Below are positions 1 to 7,745 of a stretch of 64,000 bases of DNA, piece after piece. The stretch comes from Planococcus sp. ISL-110 (GTDB lineage: Bacteria > Bacillota > Bacilli > Bacillales_A > Planococcaceae). Under the pieces are notes generated by a model. That model saw nothing but the letters and a program-made list of their open reading frames with translations. It was not told the DNA's origin and searched no databases. Where the stretch lies: positions 23,023 through 87,022 of the forward strand of contig NZ_JAGGPX010000012.1 of assembly GCF_018613575.1 (NCBI RefSeq), given 5' to 3'. Both the position numbers and the translations under genes were made by a program. How positions within the stretch are numbered: the first letter of the stretch is position 1; each line of letters opens with the position of its first letter.

Positions 1-639
1 ATATTAATGCCGGAAAAAAGACGTAAAGAGCTTATGGAAATCTGTGAGAGGGAACAACTTCCGATTATTGAGGATGACGTTTACCGTGAATTATGGATTG
101 ATGCACCTCCTCCGCCTTCATTGAAATCAACTGATAAATATGGAAACGTCTTATATATTGGGAGCCTCTCCAAATCACTGAGTCCTGGGTTGAGAATTGG
201 GTGGGTAGTTGGGGCAGAGTCGGTGATTTCCCGTTTAGCCGACTTGAAAATGCAATCTGATTACGGCTCAAGCTCCTTATCCCAGCGTGTCGCAGCGGAG
301 TGGTTATCTAGCGGTTTATATGAAACCCATCTATTGTATGTTAGAGATCAGCTTAAAGTCAGGAGAGATGCAGCATTAAAAGCATTAGAACAATATTTAA
401 GCAGCTATGCCAGTTGGGAAAAACCCAGTGGAGGCTTTTTCATTTGGGTTAAAATAAAACCTGATTTCAAAGTAAGCCAGCTGTTTCGTAAGGCGATGTC
501 AAAGGGCATCCTTCTTAACCCGGGAAGTATTTATGCGGTAAATTCGGGACAGTTTATCCGACTGTCCTACGCGTTTGCTTCCTTGGAAGAAATTAAAGAA
601 GGAATAATTCAATTAGGAAAAATTATTGAAAATGGTTAG
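1..639 (+). CDS. PLP-dependent aminotransferase, MocR/GntR type, C-terminal part
   Basis: The frame is open from base 1, so the gene is cut by the window edge; the first ATG (base 7) lies inside the aminotransferase domain and is not the start. Visible are the IIEDDVYRE segment that follows the PLP-binding Asp region in fold-type I aminotransferases and SLSKSLSPGLRIGW, whose second Lys in SLSKS (about residue 56 of the visible part) should be the PLP Schiff-base lysine. The pattern fits MocR regulators or related 2-aminoadipate/aromatic aminotransferases. Whether a GntR DNA-binding domain precedes it cannot be seen. No clear terminator follows. Confidence 0.85.
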   Translation: MLMPEKRRKELMEICEREQLPIIEDDVYRELWIDAPPPPSLKSTDKYGNVLYIGSLSKSLSPGLRIGWVVGAESVISRLADLKMQSDYGSSSLSQRVAAEWLSSGLYETHLLYVRDQLKVRRDAALKALEQYLSSYASWEKPSGGFFIWVKIKPDFKVSQLFRKAMSKGILLNPGSIYAVNSGQFIRLSYAFASLEEIKEGIIQLGKIIENG

Positions 640-783
640 TTGGTCTGTGTTTTTACTTTTGATTCCTTATACAAGGTAAATGGAACATTTCCCTACTATT
701 TCGATAATTGAACTACGCCGACTCTTTCCGAAATATTATGAATATCCAAGACAGGTAAGTTGGAAAGTTTTTTATAAAATGCG

Positions 784-907
784 CGTTCGTAAAAGTACAC
801 TTTGGCGAACCCTTTCAAAATAGCTGGAAAACGGCAAAAAGAACGTTCGTAAAGGTGTCAAAACACTTTACGAACGTTCGTGAATTTCCATACACTTTTA
901 CGAACGG
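784..907. repeat. Cluster of inverted GTTCGTAAA motifs forming hairpins
   Basis: The 640-921 gap holds several copies of CGTTCGTAAA(A)GTG in both orientations. One pair at 841-880 forms a hairpin with arms of about 17 bases (GAACGTTCGTAAAGGTGT against ACACTTTACGAACGTTC, one base unpaired). Another at about 784-812 pairs GTTCG..AAAGT with ACTTT..CGAAC, and a further half copy lies at 891-907. It may terminate the convergent aminotransferase and acylase genes, but there is no clean T run. No gene is seen in the gap. Confidence 0.6.
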
Positions 908-921
908 TTTTCAGGTATAAC

Positions 922-3288
922 TCATTGCGCTTTCAAAATTAATGTCGACCCTTCAACGTCTGCGACAATCTCAGTTTTGTGAAATCTGCCTTCGGCCCAT
1001 TTGTCCACTTGATTGTGGAAGTAATCGGATTTTATGTGTCCGCTTAAACCGGGTCCGACAATATGATAGGCACTTGATAAATCAGCTAGATCCGCTACAA
1101 ATCGCCAGGACGCACCGTGATCCACATTGCCTTCCGGTGTGGACGCAGCTGCCTGAACCGTGATGTTGGAACCTCCAATCGGCACCGGATCCGGGTTAAG
1201 GAATTCAGCAAAAATTGCGGAGGCACCCGCAAGCGGATGCGGGAAAGTCAATTGATGATGGTCTCCCCATACCCAATCACCCAAATCACTTCCCTGTTCT
1301 TCTTCAACTTCAGCAACTGCCGCCTCCAGCGAATCGACAAGCCATTTTTCGGTACCGCCGTATTCCGTTATCCAAATTCCTTCATCTCCATCAAACGCAT
1401 TGCGCATCATTTCATCAGTAATGTGATTTTTGCCTGCCAGCATATCGAAGACATCTTCCGGAAATTCAGCCGCCAATAAAGTTTCCGGTAGCTGCTTCAT
1501 CCACTTATGGAAAACCAGCGGCGCACCCTGGTCTTCACCGTCGACCTGATCCCATTCTTCCAGCAAAGTCAGGACTCCATCGTATTCGTCGGTTTCACTG
1601 CGCACGATCGAAATCATCTCTTCCAAAAACTCAGCCGCATATAAATTCTGCTGATCCATCTGCAGCTCCATCATATCCTGTGCTGTCAGATCATCCGATG
1701 CTTCCAGCACCTCGGCAATCCGTTCGTAGCGATACGGCTGCGCCCAAAAATCGGTGATGTGGTACGGATAGGACTCATCAATCACTTCATTATTCGCTGT
1801 GGCAATAAACCCGCTTTCCGGATTGACTGCAGTCGGCAATTCGTCAAAAGGCACATAGCCTTCCCAGCCGTATTCTGCAGAATCTCCCGGAACCGGCAAT
1901 TGGCCGTCTCCGGATTTACGGATGGGGATGCGGCCATTCGCTTTATAGGCGATCGTTCCATCCGTGGAAGCAAAGACAAAATTCTGTGCAGGTGCCTGAA
2001 AATCCTCCAGCGCCAGTTCAAACTCTTCCCAATTGGATGCTTTATTGAAATTCAGGACTGCCTGTAGCTCCAGCGTCGGCTCAAGGGCTGTCCATTGCAT
2101 CGAAAAGACGGCGTCCGCTTCCTCTTCATCGTACAGGACATTCGACACGACAGGACCGTGCCTGGTCACCAGCACTTCAAAGTTTTCGGTTTCCCCGTCC
2201 TTGACTTTGATCGGTTCTTTCCTTACTTCCGCCTGCTCCCACTCGCCCTCATACTGGAACTGTGTCGGATCGTCGGGATTTGGCGTTTCGATATAAAGAT
2301 CCTGAACGTCCGGTCCGACATTGGTGACACCCCAGGCAATTTCTTCGTTATGCCCCAGGATAATTCCGGGAATGCCCGCAAAAATGACGCCACTGACATT
2401 TTGTTCAGGCGATTTCAAATGCATTTGGTACCAGATGGACGGCGTGCTCAGCCCAAGATGCGGATCATCTGCAAGCAGCGGTTTGCCGCTCGCGGTTTTG
2501 TCTCCCGACACCACCCAGTTATTGCTGCCATTGAATTCAGGCGGAAGAACAGAGGCATCGAATTCTCCGGCTACTTGAACAGGCTGCTGTTTGTTCGCTG
2601 CCAAAATCGCCGGTGCAATTTCTGGATAAGATATAAACAGCTCACGGGCTTTGTCTTCTGGGAATTCGTTCAATGCCCAGTGGCGGACTGCAAGTGTATT
2701 CCAATGCCCGCCGAGGTCATAAGCCATGAACTTTCCGATTGTCAGTGAGTCGACAGGGGTCCATTCCGAAGGTTGGTAACCGAGCAGCGTGAACTCAAAG
2801 CTCAACCTGCCGTCCTCCTTCGCCTCTTCCATGTAAGCATTAACGCCTTCCGCATACCATTCAAGAACCTGCTTGGCTTCTGCGTCATAGCCATCCCAAG
2901 ACTTTTCCGCAGCATCCCGCAAACTGAAGGTCCGGAAAAACTTATCGGTATCGACCGCATCTGCTCCGATTACTTCCGCCAATTGGCCACTGGCCTGTCT
3001 GCGCGACAGATCCATCTGGAACATCCGATCCTGCGCCTGTACATATCCTTGCGCCCGGTAAAGGTCAGCATCTGTGTCCGCCTGAATATGCGGCACGCCG
3101 ATGCTATCGCGAATGACCGAAACATCACTATCCAGTATGGAGACTGCTGCTTCGCCTTCAATAACCGGTTTGGATTTCCCTATGTAAACGTTTACAAAAA
3201 TAAGTGCGGCTACCGCAATTGCAACAAGAACACCAAAAATACCCAAGAGCCATTTCAGCCATCTTCTGCTTTTCACTTTTTTCTCCAT
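922..3288 (-). CDS. Penicillin acylase family protein (Ntn hydrolase)
   Basis: A 788-residue member of the penicillin G acylase/acyl-homoserine-lactone acylase family, which cleaves amide bonds after autoproteolysis into two chains. An N-terminal membrane anchor or signal spans about residues 12-34. The segment GSNNWVVSGDKTASGKP places the expected autocleavage and nucleophile Ser at about residue 255, followed by LLADDPHLGL, which is typical of the family. The ATG has a good site, GGGGGAAGGA. It stands alone between the aminotransferase and murB. A perfect cre-like palindrome lies in codons 31-35. The natural substrate is unknown. Confidence 0.9.
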   Translation of the reverse strand: MEKKVKSRRWLKWLLGIFGVLVAIAVAALIFVNVYIGKSKPVIEGEAAVSILDSDVSVIRDSIGVPHIQADTDADLYRAQGYVQAQDRMFQMDLSRRQASGQLAEVIGADAVDTDKFFRTFSLRDAAEKSWDGYDAEAKQVLEWYAEGVNAYMEEAKEDGRLSFEFTLLGYQPSEWTPVDSLTIGKFMAYDLGGHWNTLAVRHWALNEFPEDKARELFISYPEIAPAILAANKQQPVQVAGEFDASVLPPEFNGSNNWVVSGDKTASGKPLLADDPHLGLSTPSIWYQMHLKSPEQNVSGVIFAGIPGIILGHNEEIAWGVTNVGPDVQDLYIETPNPDDPTQFQYEGEWEQAEVRKEPIKVKDGETENFEVLVTRHGPVVSNVLYDEEEADAVFSMQWTALEPTLELQAVLNFNKASNWEEFELALEDFQAPAQNFVFASTDGTIAYKANGRIPIRKSGDGQLPVPGDSAEYGWEGYVPFDELPTAVNPESGFIATANNEVIDESYPYHITDFWAQPYRYERIAEVLEASDDLTAQDMMELQMDQQNLYAAEFLEEMISIVRSETDEYDGVLTLLEEWDQVDGEDQGAPLVFHKWMKQLPETLLAAEFPEDVFDMLAGKNHITDEMMRNAFDGDEGIWITEYGGTEKWLVDSLEAAVAEVEEEQGSDLGDWVWGDHHQLTFPHPLAGASAIFAEFLNPDPVPIGGSNITVQAAASTPEGNVDHGASWRFVADLADLSSAYHIVGPGLSGHIKSDYFHNQVDKWAEGRFHKTEIVADVEGSTLILKAQ
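3183..3196. promoter_or_regulatory. Candidate CcpA cre site inside acylase gene
   Basis: TGTAAACGTTTACA is a perfect 14-base palindrome matching the cre consensus TGWAANCGNTNWCA. It lies about 95 bases inside the acylase reading frame, where CcpA could block elongation. It may also be chance, since it encodes ordinary hydrophobic residues (VNVY) of the anchor. Confidence 0.4.
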
Positions 3289-3401
3289 TGTCCTTCCCCC
3301 TTTTCTTATGGTGTTTTATTCGACTGGCGAAGGATAAATCCCTTTTTTTTTTAAAAAGAATAACCTTTCTTGCAGGAGAACATTCACAGGCATTTTCCCA
3401 C

Positions 3402-3434
3402 AAAAAAAGATGTCCCGGCTAAGGGACATCTTTT
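3402..3434 (-). terminator. Intrinsic terminator of murB
   Basis: Stem AAGATGTCCC / GGGACATCTT with a 6-base loop, followed by a T run when read on the minus strand just after the murB stop. Confidence 0.85.
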
Positions 3435-3438
3435 CCAA

Positions 3439-4356
3439 TCAAACTTGGTCTTCTCCTACAATCTTCACTTCCAACTCCAAATCAATGCCGAATTTTTCCT
3501 GGACAGCCGCTTTGACCATCTCAATAGTCTGGATGTAATCGTTGGCGGATGCATTGTTTTTATTGACAATAAAACCAGCATGTTTAGTGGAAACTTCCGC
3601 TCCACCGAATCCCCGTCCCTGAAGGCCGCTGTCCTGTATCAATTTGCCGGCAAAATTGCCCGGTGGACGTTTAAAGACACTACCTGCAGAAGGAAATTCC
3701 AATGGTTGTTTCGTTTCCCGCTGATATGTCAATTCAGTCATTTTGGCATCGATGATCGTTTGCTTGCCGATTTCCAACTCAAATTCAGCCGACAAGACGT
3801 AAAATCCTTTTTTAATGATGATGCTCTTCCGGTAGCCAAGATCCAAGTCTTCTTTGGATAAAATCAGCTTTTCTCCTTCTTTCGAAAGAACTGTTGCCTG
3901 TATAATGACATCTTTGATTTCTCCACCATAAGCGCCCGCATTCATCGCCATGGCACCGCCGATGGAACCCGGGATTCCGCAAGCAAACTCAAATCCTGTG
4001 AGCTGTTTCGCTGCAACGGTTTTCGATACCTTTTTGATGTTTGCCCCACCTTGAGCATAAACTTTCGTACCGTCTATGCGGATCTCCTGTAAACTCTTTA
4101 AAGTCAGGACAATTCCACGGAATCCTCCGTCCCGGACAACCATGTTAGATCCATTTCCGAGAAGCAATAAAGGGATGTTATTCGTATATGCATATTTTAC
4201 TGTAAAAGCAGTTTCATCTTCAGTCGTCGGTGTCACAAAAATATCAGCTGGCCCACCCATTTTAGTTAATGTATGAAGGTGTAGCGGTTCATCCATTTTG
4301 ACGTGATCATCTGTTAAAAAATCGCGTAAATCCGTCAACCATTGTTGTTTCGTCAT
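3439..4356 (-). CDS. murB: UDP-N-acetylenolpyruvoylglucosamine reductase MurB
   Basis: MurB reduces UDP-GlcNAc-enolpyruvate to UDP-MurNAc with FAD and NADPH in cytoplasmic peptidoglycan precursor synthesis. The 305-residue length is normal for the short Gram-positive type. The FAD-binding motif GSIGGAMAMNAGAYGGE is near residue 130, with GNGSNMVVRD before it and GSVFKRPPGNFAGKLI near residue 225, which carries the catalytic Ser region. The ATG is preceded by GAAGGGA. It is a single-gene unit with its own promoter at 4393-4421, divergent from the YceI gene. Confidence 0.95.
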   Translation of the reverse strand: MTKQQWLTDLRDFLTDDHVKMDEPLHLHTLTKMGGPADIFVTPTTEDETAFTVKYAYTNNIPLLLLGNGSNMVVRDGGFRGIVLTLKSLQEIRIDGTKVYAQGGANIKKVSKTVAAKQLTGFEFACGIPGSIGGAMAMNAGAYGGEIKDVIIQATVLSKEGEKLILSKEDLDLGYRKSIIIKKGFYVLSAEFELEIGKQTIIDAKMTELTYQRETKQPLEFPSAGSVFKRPPGNFAGKLIQDSGLQGRGFGGAEVSTKHAGFIVNKNNASANDYIQTIEMVKAAVQEKFGIDLELEVKIVGEDQV

Positions 4357-4392
4357 CTAAAGCAAATCCCTTCTAAACTTATAACTTCTACT

Positions 4393-4421
4393 AGTATCCA
4401 ATTTTCATACTGGTTTGACAA
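4393..4421 (-). promoter_or_regulatory. SigA-type promoter for murB
   Basis: On the minus strand TTGTCA (-35) and GATACT (-10) are separated by 17 bases, about 37 bases before the murB ATG. Confidence 0.6.
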
Positions 4422-4463
4422 GCAATATAATAAGGTTCAGGCCAAAAGTCCAATAAAATAATA

Positions 4464-4477
4464 TCTCGAATTCGAGA
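4464..4477. promoter_or_regulatory. MhqR-like operator palindrome upstream of YceI gene
   Basis: TCTCGAATTCGAGA is a perfect 14-base palindrome preceded by TA. It matches the core ATCTCGAATTCGAGAT of the Bacillus subtilis MhqR box as I recall it; MhqR is a MarR repressor of quinone-stress genes. It lies 18 bases upstream of the -35 at 4496 and about 30 bases downstream of another possible -10 (TATAAT, 4426-4431). No mhqR gene is in the window. Confidence 0.55.
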
Positions 4478-4495
4478 ATCATTAATTAATAACTA

Positions 4496-4524
4496 TTGAC
4501 TTTGAGATTTAATACCCTTATATT
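4496..4524 (+). promoter_or_regulatory. SigA-type promoter for YceI gene
   Basis: TTGACT and TATATT are separated by 17 bases and lie about 35 bases before the YceI start. A second candidate, TTCATA-16-TATAAT, lies at 4404-4431. Confidence 0.65.
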
Positions 4525-4558
4525 TAGGCTAGAAGAATATTTTTAGGAGGAATTTAAC

Positions 4559-5080
4559 ATGAAAAAATGGACGGTAGACACAGCACACTCAGAAATCGGA
4601 TTTTCCGTAAAACACATGATGATTTCGAAAGTAAAAGGCTCTTTTACATCTTACGAAGCAATCGTTGAAGCAAACGAAGAAGATCTGCAAGGTGCATTGA
4701 TCGACTTCAAAATCGACGTAGCAAGCATCAATACCAACAATACAGACCGTGACAACCATTTGCGCTCTGCTGATTTCTTTGACGCTGAGCAGTTCCCATA
4801 TATCACATTTAAAGCCAACGATATCGTTAAAAAAGACAGCGAATACGAATTGACTGGTGACCTTACGATGAAAGGTGTTACACGTCCGGCTACTTTTGAA
4901 GTGGAATATGGCGGCAAAGGCACGAATCCTTGGGGAGTTGAAGTAGTCGCTTTCAATGTAGAAGGCAAAGTAAACCGCAAAGATTTCGGCCTTACGTGGA
5001 ACCAAGCTCTTGAAACTGGCGGCGTAATGGTCGGCGAAGACATCAAAATCACATTGGAATTAGAAGGCAACCCAGCATAA
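4559..5080 (+). CDS. YceI family lipocalin-like protein
   Basis: A 173-residue protein of the YceI family, small beta-barrels that bind polyisoprenoid or quinone-like lipids. It opens with WTVDTAHSEIGFSVKHM and contains DRDNHLRSADFFD and LTMKGVTRPATFEVEY, all family hallmarks. There is no signal peptide, as is usual for Firmicute members, so it is probably cytoplasmic. The start is fixed by TTAGGAGGAA. It is monocistronic, with its own promoter and terminator. The MhqR-like palindrome upstream suggests induction by quinones or electrophiles (inference). Confidence 0.9.
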   Translation: MKKWTVDTAHSEIGFSVKHMMISKVKGSFTSYEAIVEANEEDLQGALIDFKIDVASINTNNTDRDNHLRSADFFDAEQFPYITFKANDIVKKDSEYELTGDLTMKGVTRPATFEVEYGGKGTNPWGVEVVAFNVEGKVNRKDFGLTWNQALETGGVMVGEDIKITLELEGNPA

Positions 5081-5092
5081 TAGCAAAAACGT

Positions 5093-5131
5093 AAAAAGCA
5101 GTGCGAGGAATTTTCCTCGCACTGCTTTTTT
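5093..5131 (+). terminator. Intrinsic terminator of YceI gene
   Basis: Perfect 17-base arms around the loop ATTT (AAAAAGCAGTGCGAGGA and its complement), ending in a T run. It probably works in both directions. Confidence 0.95.
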
Positions 5132-5202
5132 GGAGCTTCTGAATAGTTAATGCTTTAGCTCTTCAGATCATAAGTCAATTCCTCACAGATACTCCCGCTT
5201 TT

Positions 5203-6750
5203 CTATTCTTCTATTTTCTTCAACGGTTTAACAGCCGGCCCATTCAATACATCTCCAGTATAAGAGAAACGCGAGCCGTGGCACGGACAATCCCAAGATC
5301 GTTCCGCGTCATTCCAATTGACTTCGCATCCCATATGGGTGCATGCCGTATCAACAAGATGGACTTGGCCATATTCATCCCGGTAGCCGCCTGCCTTCTT
5401 CTTGCCGACTTTGACTAGTGACCCTTCGTCCTTGCCAAGATCCTCGACAGTTTTGGAAGCTCTTTTCAGTTTCCCTTTGACCAATTCCTTGGCAACCGAC
5501 GCATTGTCTTTTGCAAAGCTTGCAACATCCACAGCCTTCATCTTAGGCCGAGTAGGACTGAAGATGGGCGCATAGCGATTTTCCTTGCCCAAAATCTGAT
5601 CTGTCAGCAGCATGCCGGCCAAGGCACCATTTGACATTCCCCATTTGTGGAACCCGGTCGCTACCAGGATATTGTCATATCCAGCCGTGATGGTTCCGAT
5701 ATAAGGGATCTGGTCGAGTGTTGTCATGTCCTGAGCTGACCAGCGGTATGGAATCTCCTGAATGCCAAAATGCTCGTCCCCAAACTTCTCAAGGTTATAG
5801 TAGTGTTCCATGGTTTCGCTGGAGCTCTTTCCTGTTGTATGGCCATCGCCGCCGATCAGCAAAAGCCTCTCCCCATCCTCACCCGTTGCGTAGCGGAGGG
5901 AACGGGACGGCATATCACCGCTGATGTACATGCCATTCGGAATCTTGCCGCTCACTTTGGCTGCAATGACATACGAGCGGTTGACGGATAAACGTGAAAA
6001 ATACATGCCATCAAAATCATTAAATGGATAGTGGGTAGCGACAATCACTTTATTGCACGATAAATGCGAAAGATTTTCGGTTTGGATGACCGGATCGTTT
6101 TTGCTCAAAATCTTTACAGCGCGTGTGTGCTCATAGATTTTGCCGCCCAGCCGTTCAATCTCCTTCACCAATCCTGCCAGGAATTTCACTGGATGAAATT
6201 GGGCCTGGCCGCGCATGACCACAGCTTCTTTCACCTGAAACGGCAATTCGACTTCGTCTTTTGCCAACTCACCGTCAATTCCCAGTTGCTCATAAGTCTC
6301 TGCCTCTTTCTCAACCAGCTTTGCCCCTGCAGCCGTATTGGCATAGACGAACGCATTATGATGGGAAAAATCACAGTCGATGCCCAGTTCACCGGCAGTT
6401 TCTTCAACGAATTTCAAGCCATCCATATTTGCCTGGTAATACAGCTTCGCTTTTTCTTCTCCTACCAGCTTGACCAGCGGATAATAAAACAGGCCATGCT
6501 GTGCGGTTACTTTAGCGGTCGTGTAACCCGTTACTCCGTCAACCAGTTTTCCAGCATCGATCAACGTCACTTTTCTCCCGGCTTTCGCCAAAAGATAAGC
6601 ACTAATAATACCGACCATCCCGCCGCCGACAACAGCAATATCTGTCGACTCATTTTCCTGTAAAGCAGGATAACTTGGAATATCCTTGTATTCTCTCCAA
6701 TACGACTTCTGCTCTTCTGGAACCCGACTCACGTTATCACTTTTCACCAT
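5203..6750 (-). CDS. FAD-dependent oxidoreductase with C-terminal Rieske domain
   Basis: A 515-residue DadA/GlpO-like flavoprotein fused to a Rieske [2Fe-2S] domain. The N-terminus has a dinucleotide-binding fold (DIAVVGGGMVGIISAYLLAKAG, about residues 37-58) followed by an amine-oxidase-like body. The last 80 residues carry both Rieske pairs, CTHMGC and CPCHGSRF, giving the two Cys and two His cluster ligands. The substrate is unknown; Bacillus relatives such as YhfW have this architecture. The start has AAGGAGG. An array of phased ACTGTCC repeats lies upstream. No partner gene is adjacent. Confidence 0.88.
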   Translation of the reverse strand: MVKSDNVSRVPEEQKSYWREYKDIPSYPALQENESTDIAVVGGGMVGIISAYLLAKAGRKVTLIDAGKLVDGVTGYTTAKVTAQHGLFYYPLVKLVGEEKAKLYYQANMDGLKFVEETAGELGIDCDFSHHNAFVYANTAAGAKLVEKEAETYEQLGIDGELAKDEVELPFQVKEAVVMRGQAQFHPVKFLAGLVKEIERLGGKIYEHTRAVKILSKNDPVIQTENLSHLSCNKVIVATHYPFNDFDGMYFSRLSVNRSYVIAAKVSGKIPNGMYISGDMPSRSLRYATGEDGERLLLIGGDGHTTGKSSSETMEHYYNLEKFGDEHFGIQEIPYRWSAQDMTTLDQIPYIGTITAGYDNILVATGFHKWGMSNGALAGMLLTDQILGKENRYAPIFSPTRPKMKAVDVASFAKDNASVAKELVKGKLKRASKTVEDLGKDEGSLVKVGKKKAGGYRDEYGQVHLVDTACTHMGCEVNWNDAERSWDCPCHGSRFSYTGDVLNGPAVKPLKKIEE

Positions 6751-6852
6751 ACCGTTCCTCCTTAAAAGTAGCTTTTAATAAATGTCTACCCCTAATGAAA
6801 AATCCTAATCAGGCTAGTTGTTTAACAAGTATATTTCCCATTTTTTGGATAT

Positions 6853-6940
6853 ACTGTGAATTAGGCGAAATACTGTCCAAGTTTCAAAAACACTGTCCGC
6901 TTCCGATGATTTACTGTCCGTTATCCCAAGTTTACTGTCC
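6853..6940. repeat. Five phased ACTGTCC repeats
   Basis: ACTGTCC occurs at 6872, 6892, 6913 and 6934, with a diverged copy (ACTGTGA) at 6853. The start-to-start distances are 19, 20, 21 and 21 bases, close to two helical turns. The array lies between the Rieske oxidoreductase start and the azoreductase terminator, so it could be an operator array or a short tandem repeat. Confidence 0.6.
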
Positions 6941-6956
6941 AGATACCGGGAAAACC

Positions 6957-6987
6957 AAAAAAGGACCGCCCTTTAAGGGCAGTCTTT
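6957..6987 (-). terminator. Intrinsic terminator of azoreductase gene
   Basis: Minus-strand stem GACTGCCC / GGGCGGTCC followed by six T. Confidence 0.85.
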
Positions 6988-6998
6988 CATCCAAAAAT

Positions 6999-7637
6999 TT
7001 ATGCGTATACTTTTACTAATGAATTTGCAGATTGCTCTACGCGCTTCATGCCTTCAGCAACGATTTCTTCCGCACGGTCCGGATACATATTATGTCCTTC
7101 GATGATAACTTCTTCAATATCAGTGATGCCGAAGAAATCCATGATCAAACGGATATAGTTGACGCTCATTTCAGCAGGAGCCATTTCAGGCGTTGAATAA
7201 ACTCCGCCGCGAGCGTTCAGGATGATGACTTTTTTCTCCGGTACAAGGCCAACCGGGCCTTCAGCTGTATATTTGAACGTAACGCCTGCACGGTAAACGT
7301 AATCAATGAACGTCTGCAATGGTGCAGGAATTGTTTTATTCCATAATGGGAATGCGAATACGACCACATCAGCATCCATGAATGCATCCATAGCTTTGTT
7401 GGCAGCAGTCAAAATGCGCTGCTCCAACTCAGTCATTTCTTCAGCTTGTGCGGATTTTTGCATAGCGTCAAAGAAATCCTGGCCAAAATATGGCATATCT
7501 TCTTTAAATACATCGAAGGTGTTGATGTCAAGTTCAGTACCCATACCAATCGAATCCATGAATACTTCGTACATTTTGCTTGAAACCCCCTCAGATGCAG
7601 GGCGATTATTTGCTTTTACTACTAGAACGTTTGTCAT
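6999..7637 (-). CDS. azoR: FMN-dependent NADH-azoreductase
   Basis: A 212-residue flavodoxin-fold protein of the AzoR family, which reduces azo dyes and quinones with NADH. The features are the N-terminal VLVVKANNRP strand-loop that binds FMN phosphate, FAFPLWNKTIPAPLQTFIDYVYRAGVTF (residues about 95-122) and NARGGVYS near residue 148. The length is normal. The start sits behind AAAAGGAGTTTT. It is monocistronic. Bacillus homologues detoxify quinones under MhqR or YodB; here only a half-site-like TATCTC lies upstream, so regulation is unproven. Confidence 0.93.
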   Translation of the reverse strand: MTNVLVVKANNRPASEGVSSKMYEVFMDSIGMGTELDINTFDVFKEDMPYFGQDFFDAMQKSAQAEEMTELEQRILTAANKAMDAFMDADVVVFAFPLWNKTIPAPLQTFIDYVYRAGVTFKYTAEGPVGLVPEKKVIILNARGGVYSTPEMAPAEMSVNYIRLIMDFFGITDIEEVIIEGHNMYPDRAEEIVAEGMKRVEQSANSLVKVYA

Positions 7638-7702
7638 TAGGTTAAAACTCCTTTTGTAATTACATTAAAATTATTTATCTCAGATTAAAAGTACTTTATT
7701 AT

Positions 7703-7741
7703 TTTAAGAAAAGGCAGAGTAAAAGTCAATTACTCTGCCTC
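7703..7741 (-). terminator. Intrinsic terminator of frnE-like gene
   Basis: Perfect arms GGCAGAGTAA / TTACTCTGCC with a 7-base loop, followed on the minus strand by TTTTCTT. Confidence 0.85.
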
Positions 7742-7745
7742 GGGC

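Noticed and set aside
2095..2748. A 217-residue plus-strand frame opposite the penicillin acylase gene
   Set aside because: It lies wholly antisense to a well-supported gene and has no ribosome site or recognisable motif.
2970..3161. Small minus-strand frame inside the acylase gene
   Set aside because: It is an out-of-frame shadow of the acylase coding region.
7638..7700. MhqR or YodB operator before the azoreductase gene
   Set aside because: Only TATCTC, a half-site, is present, with no inverted partner.
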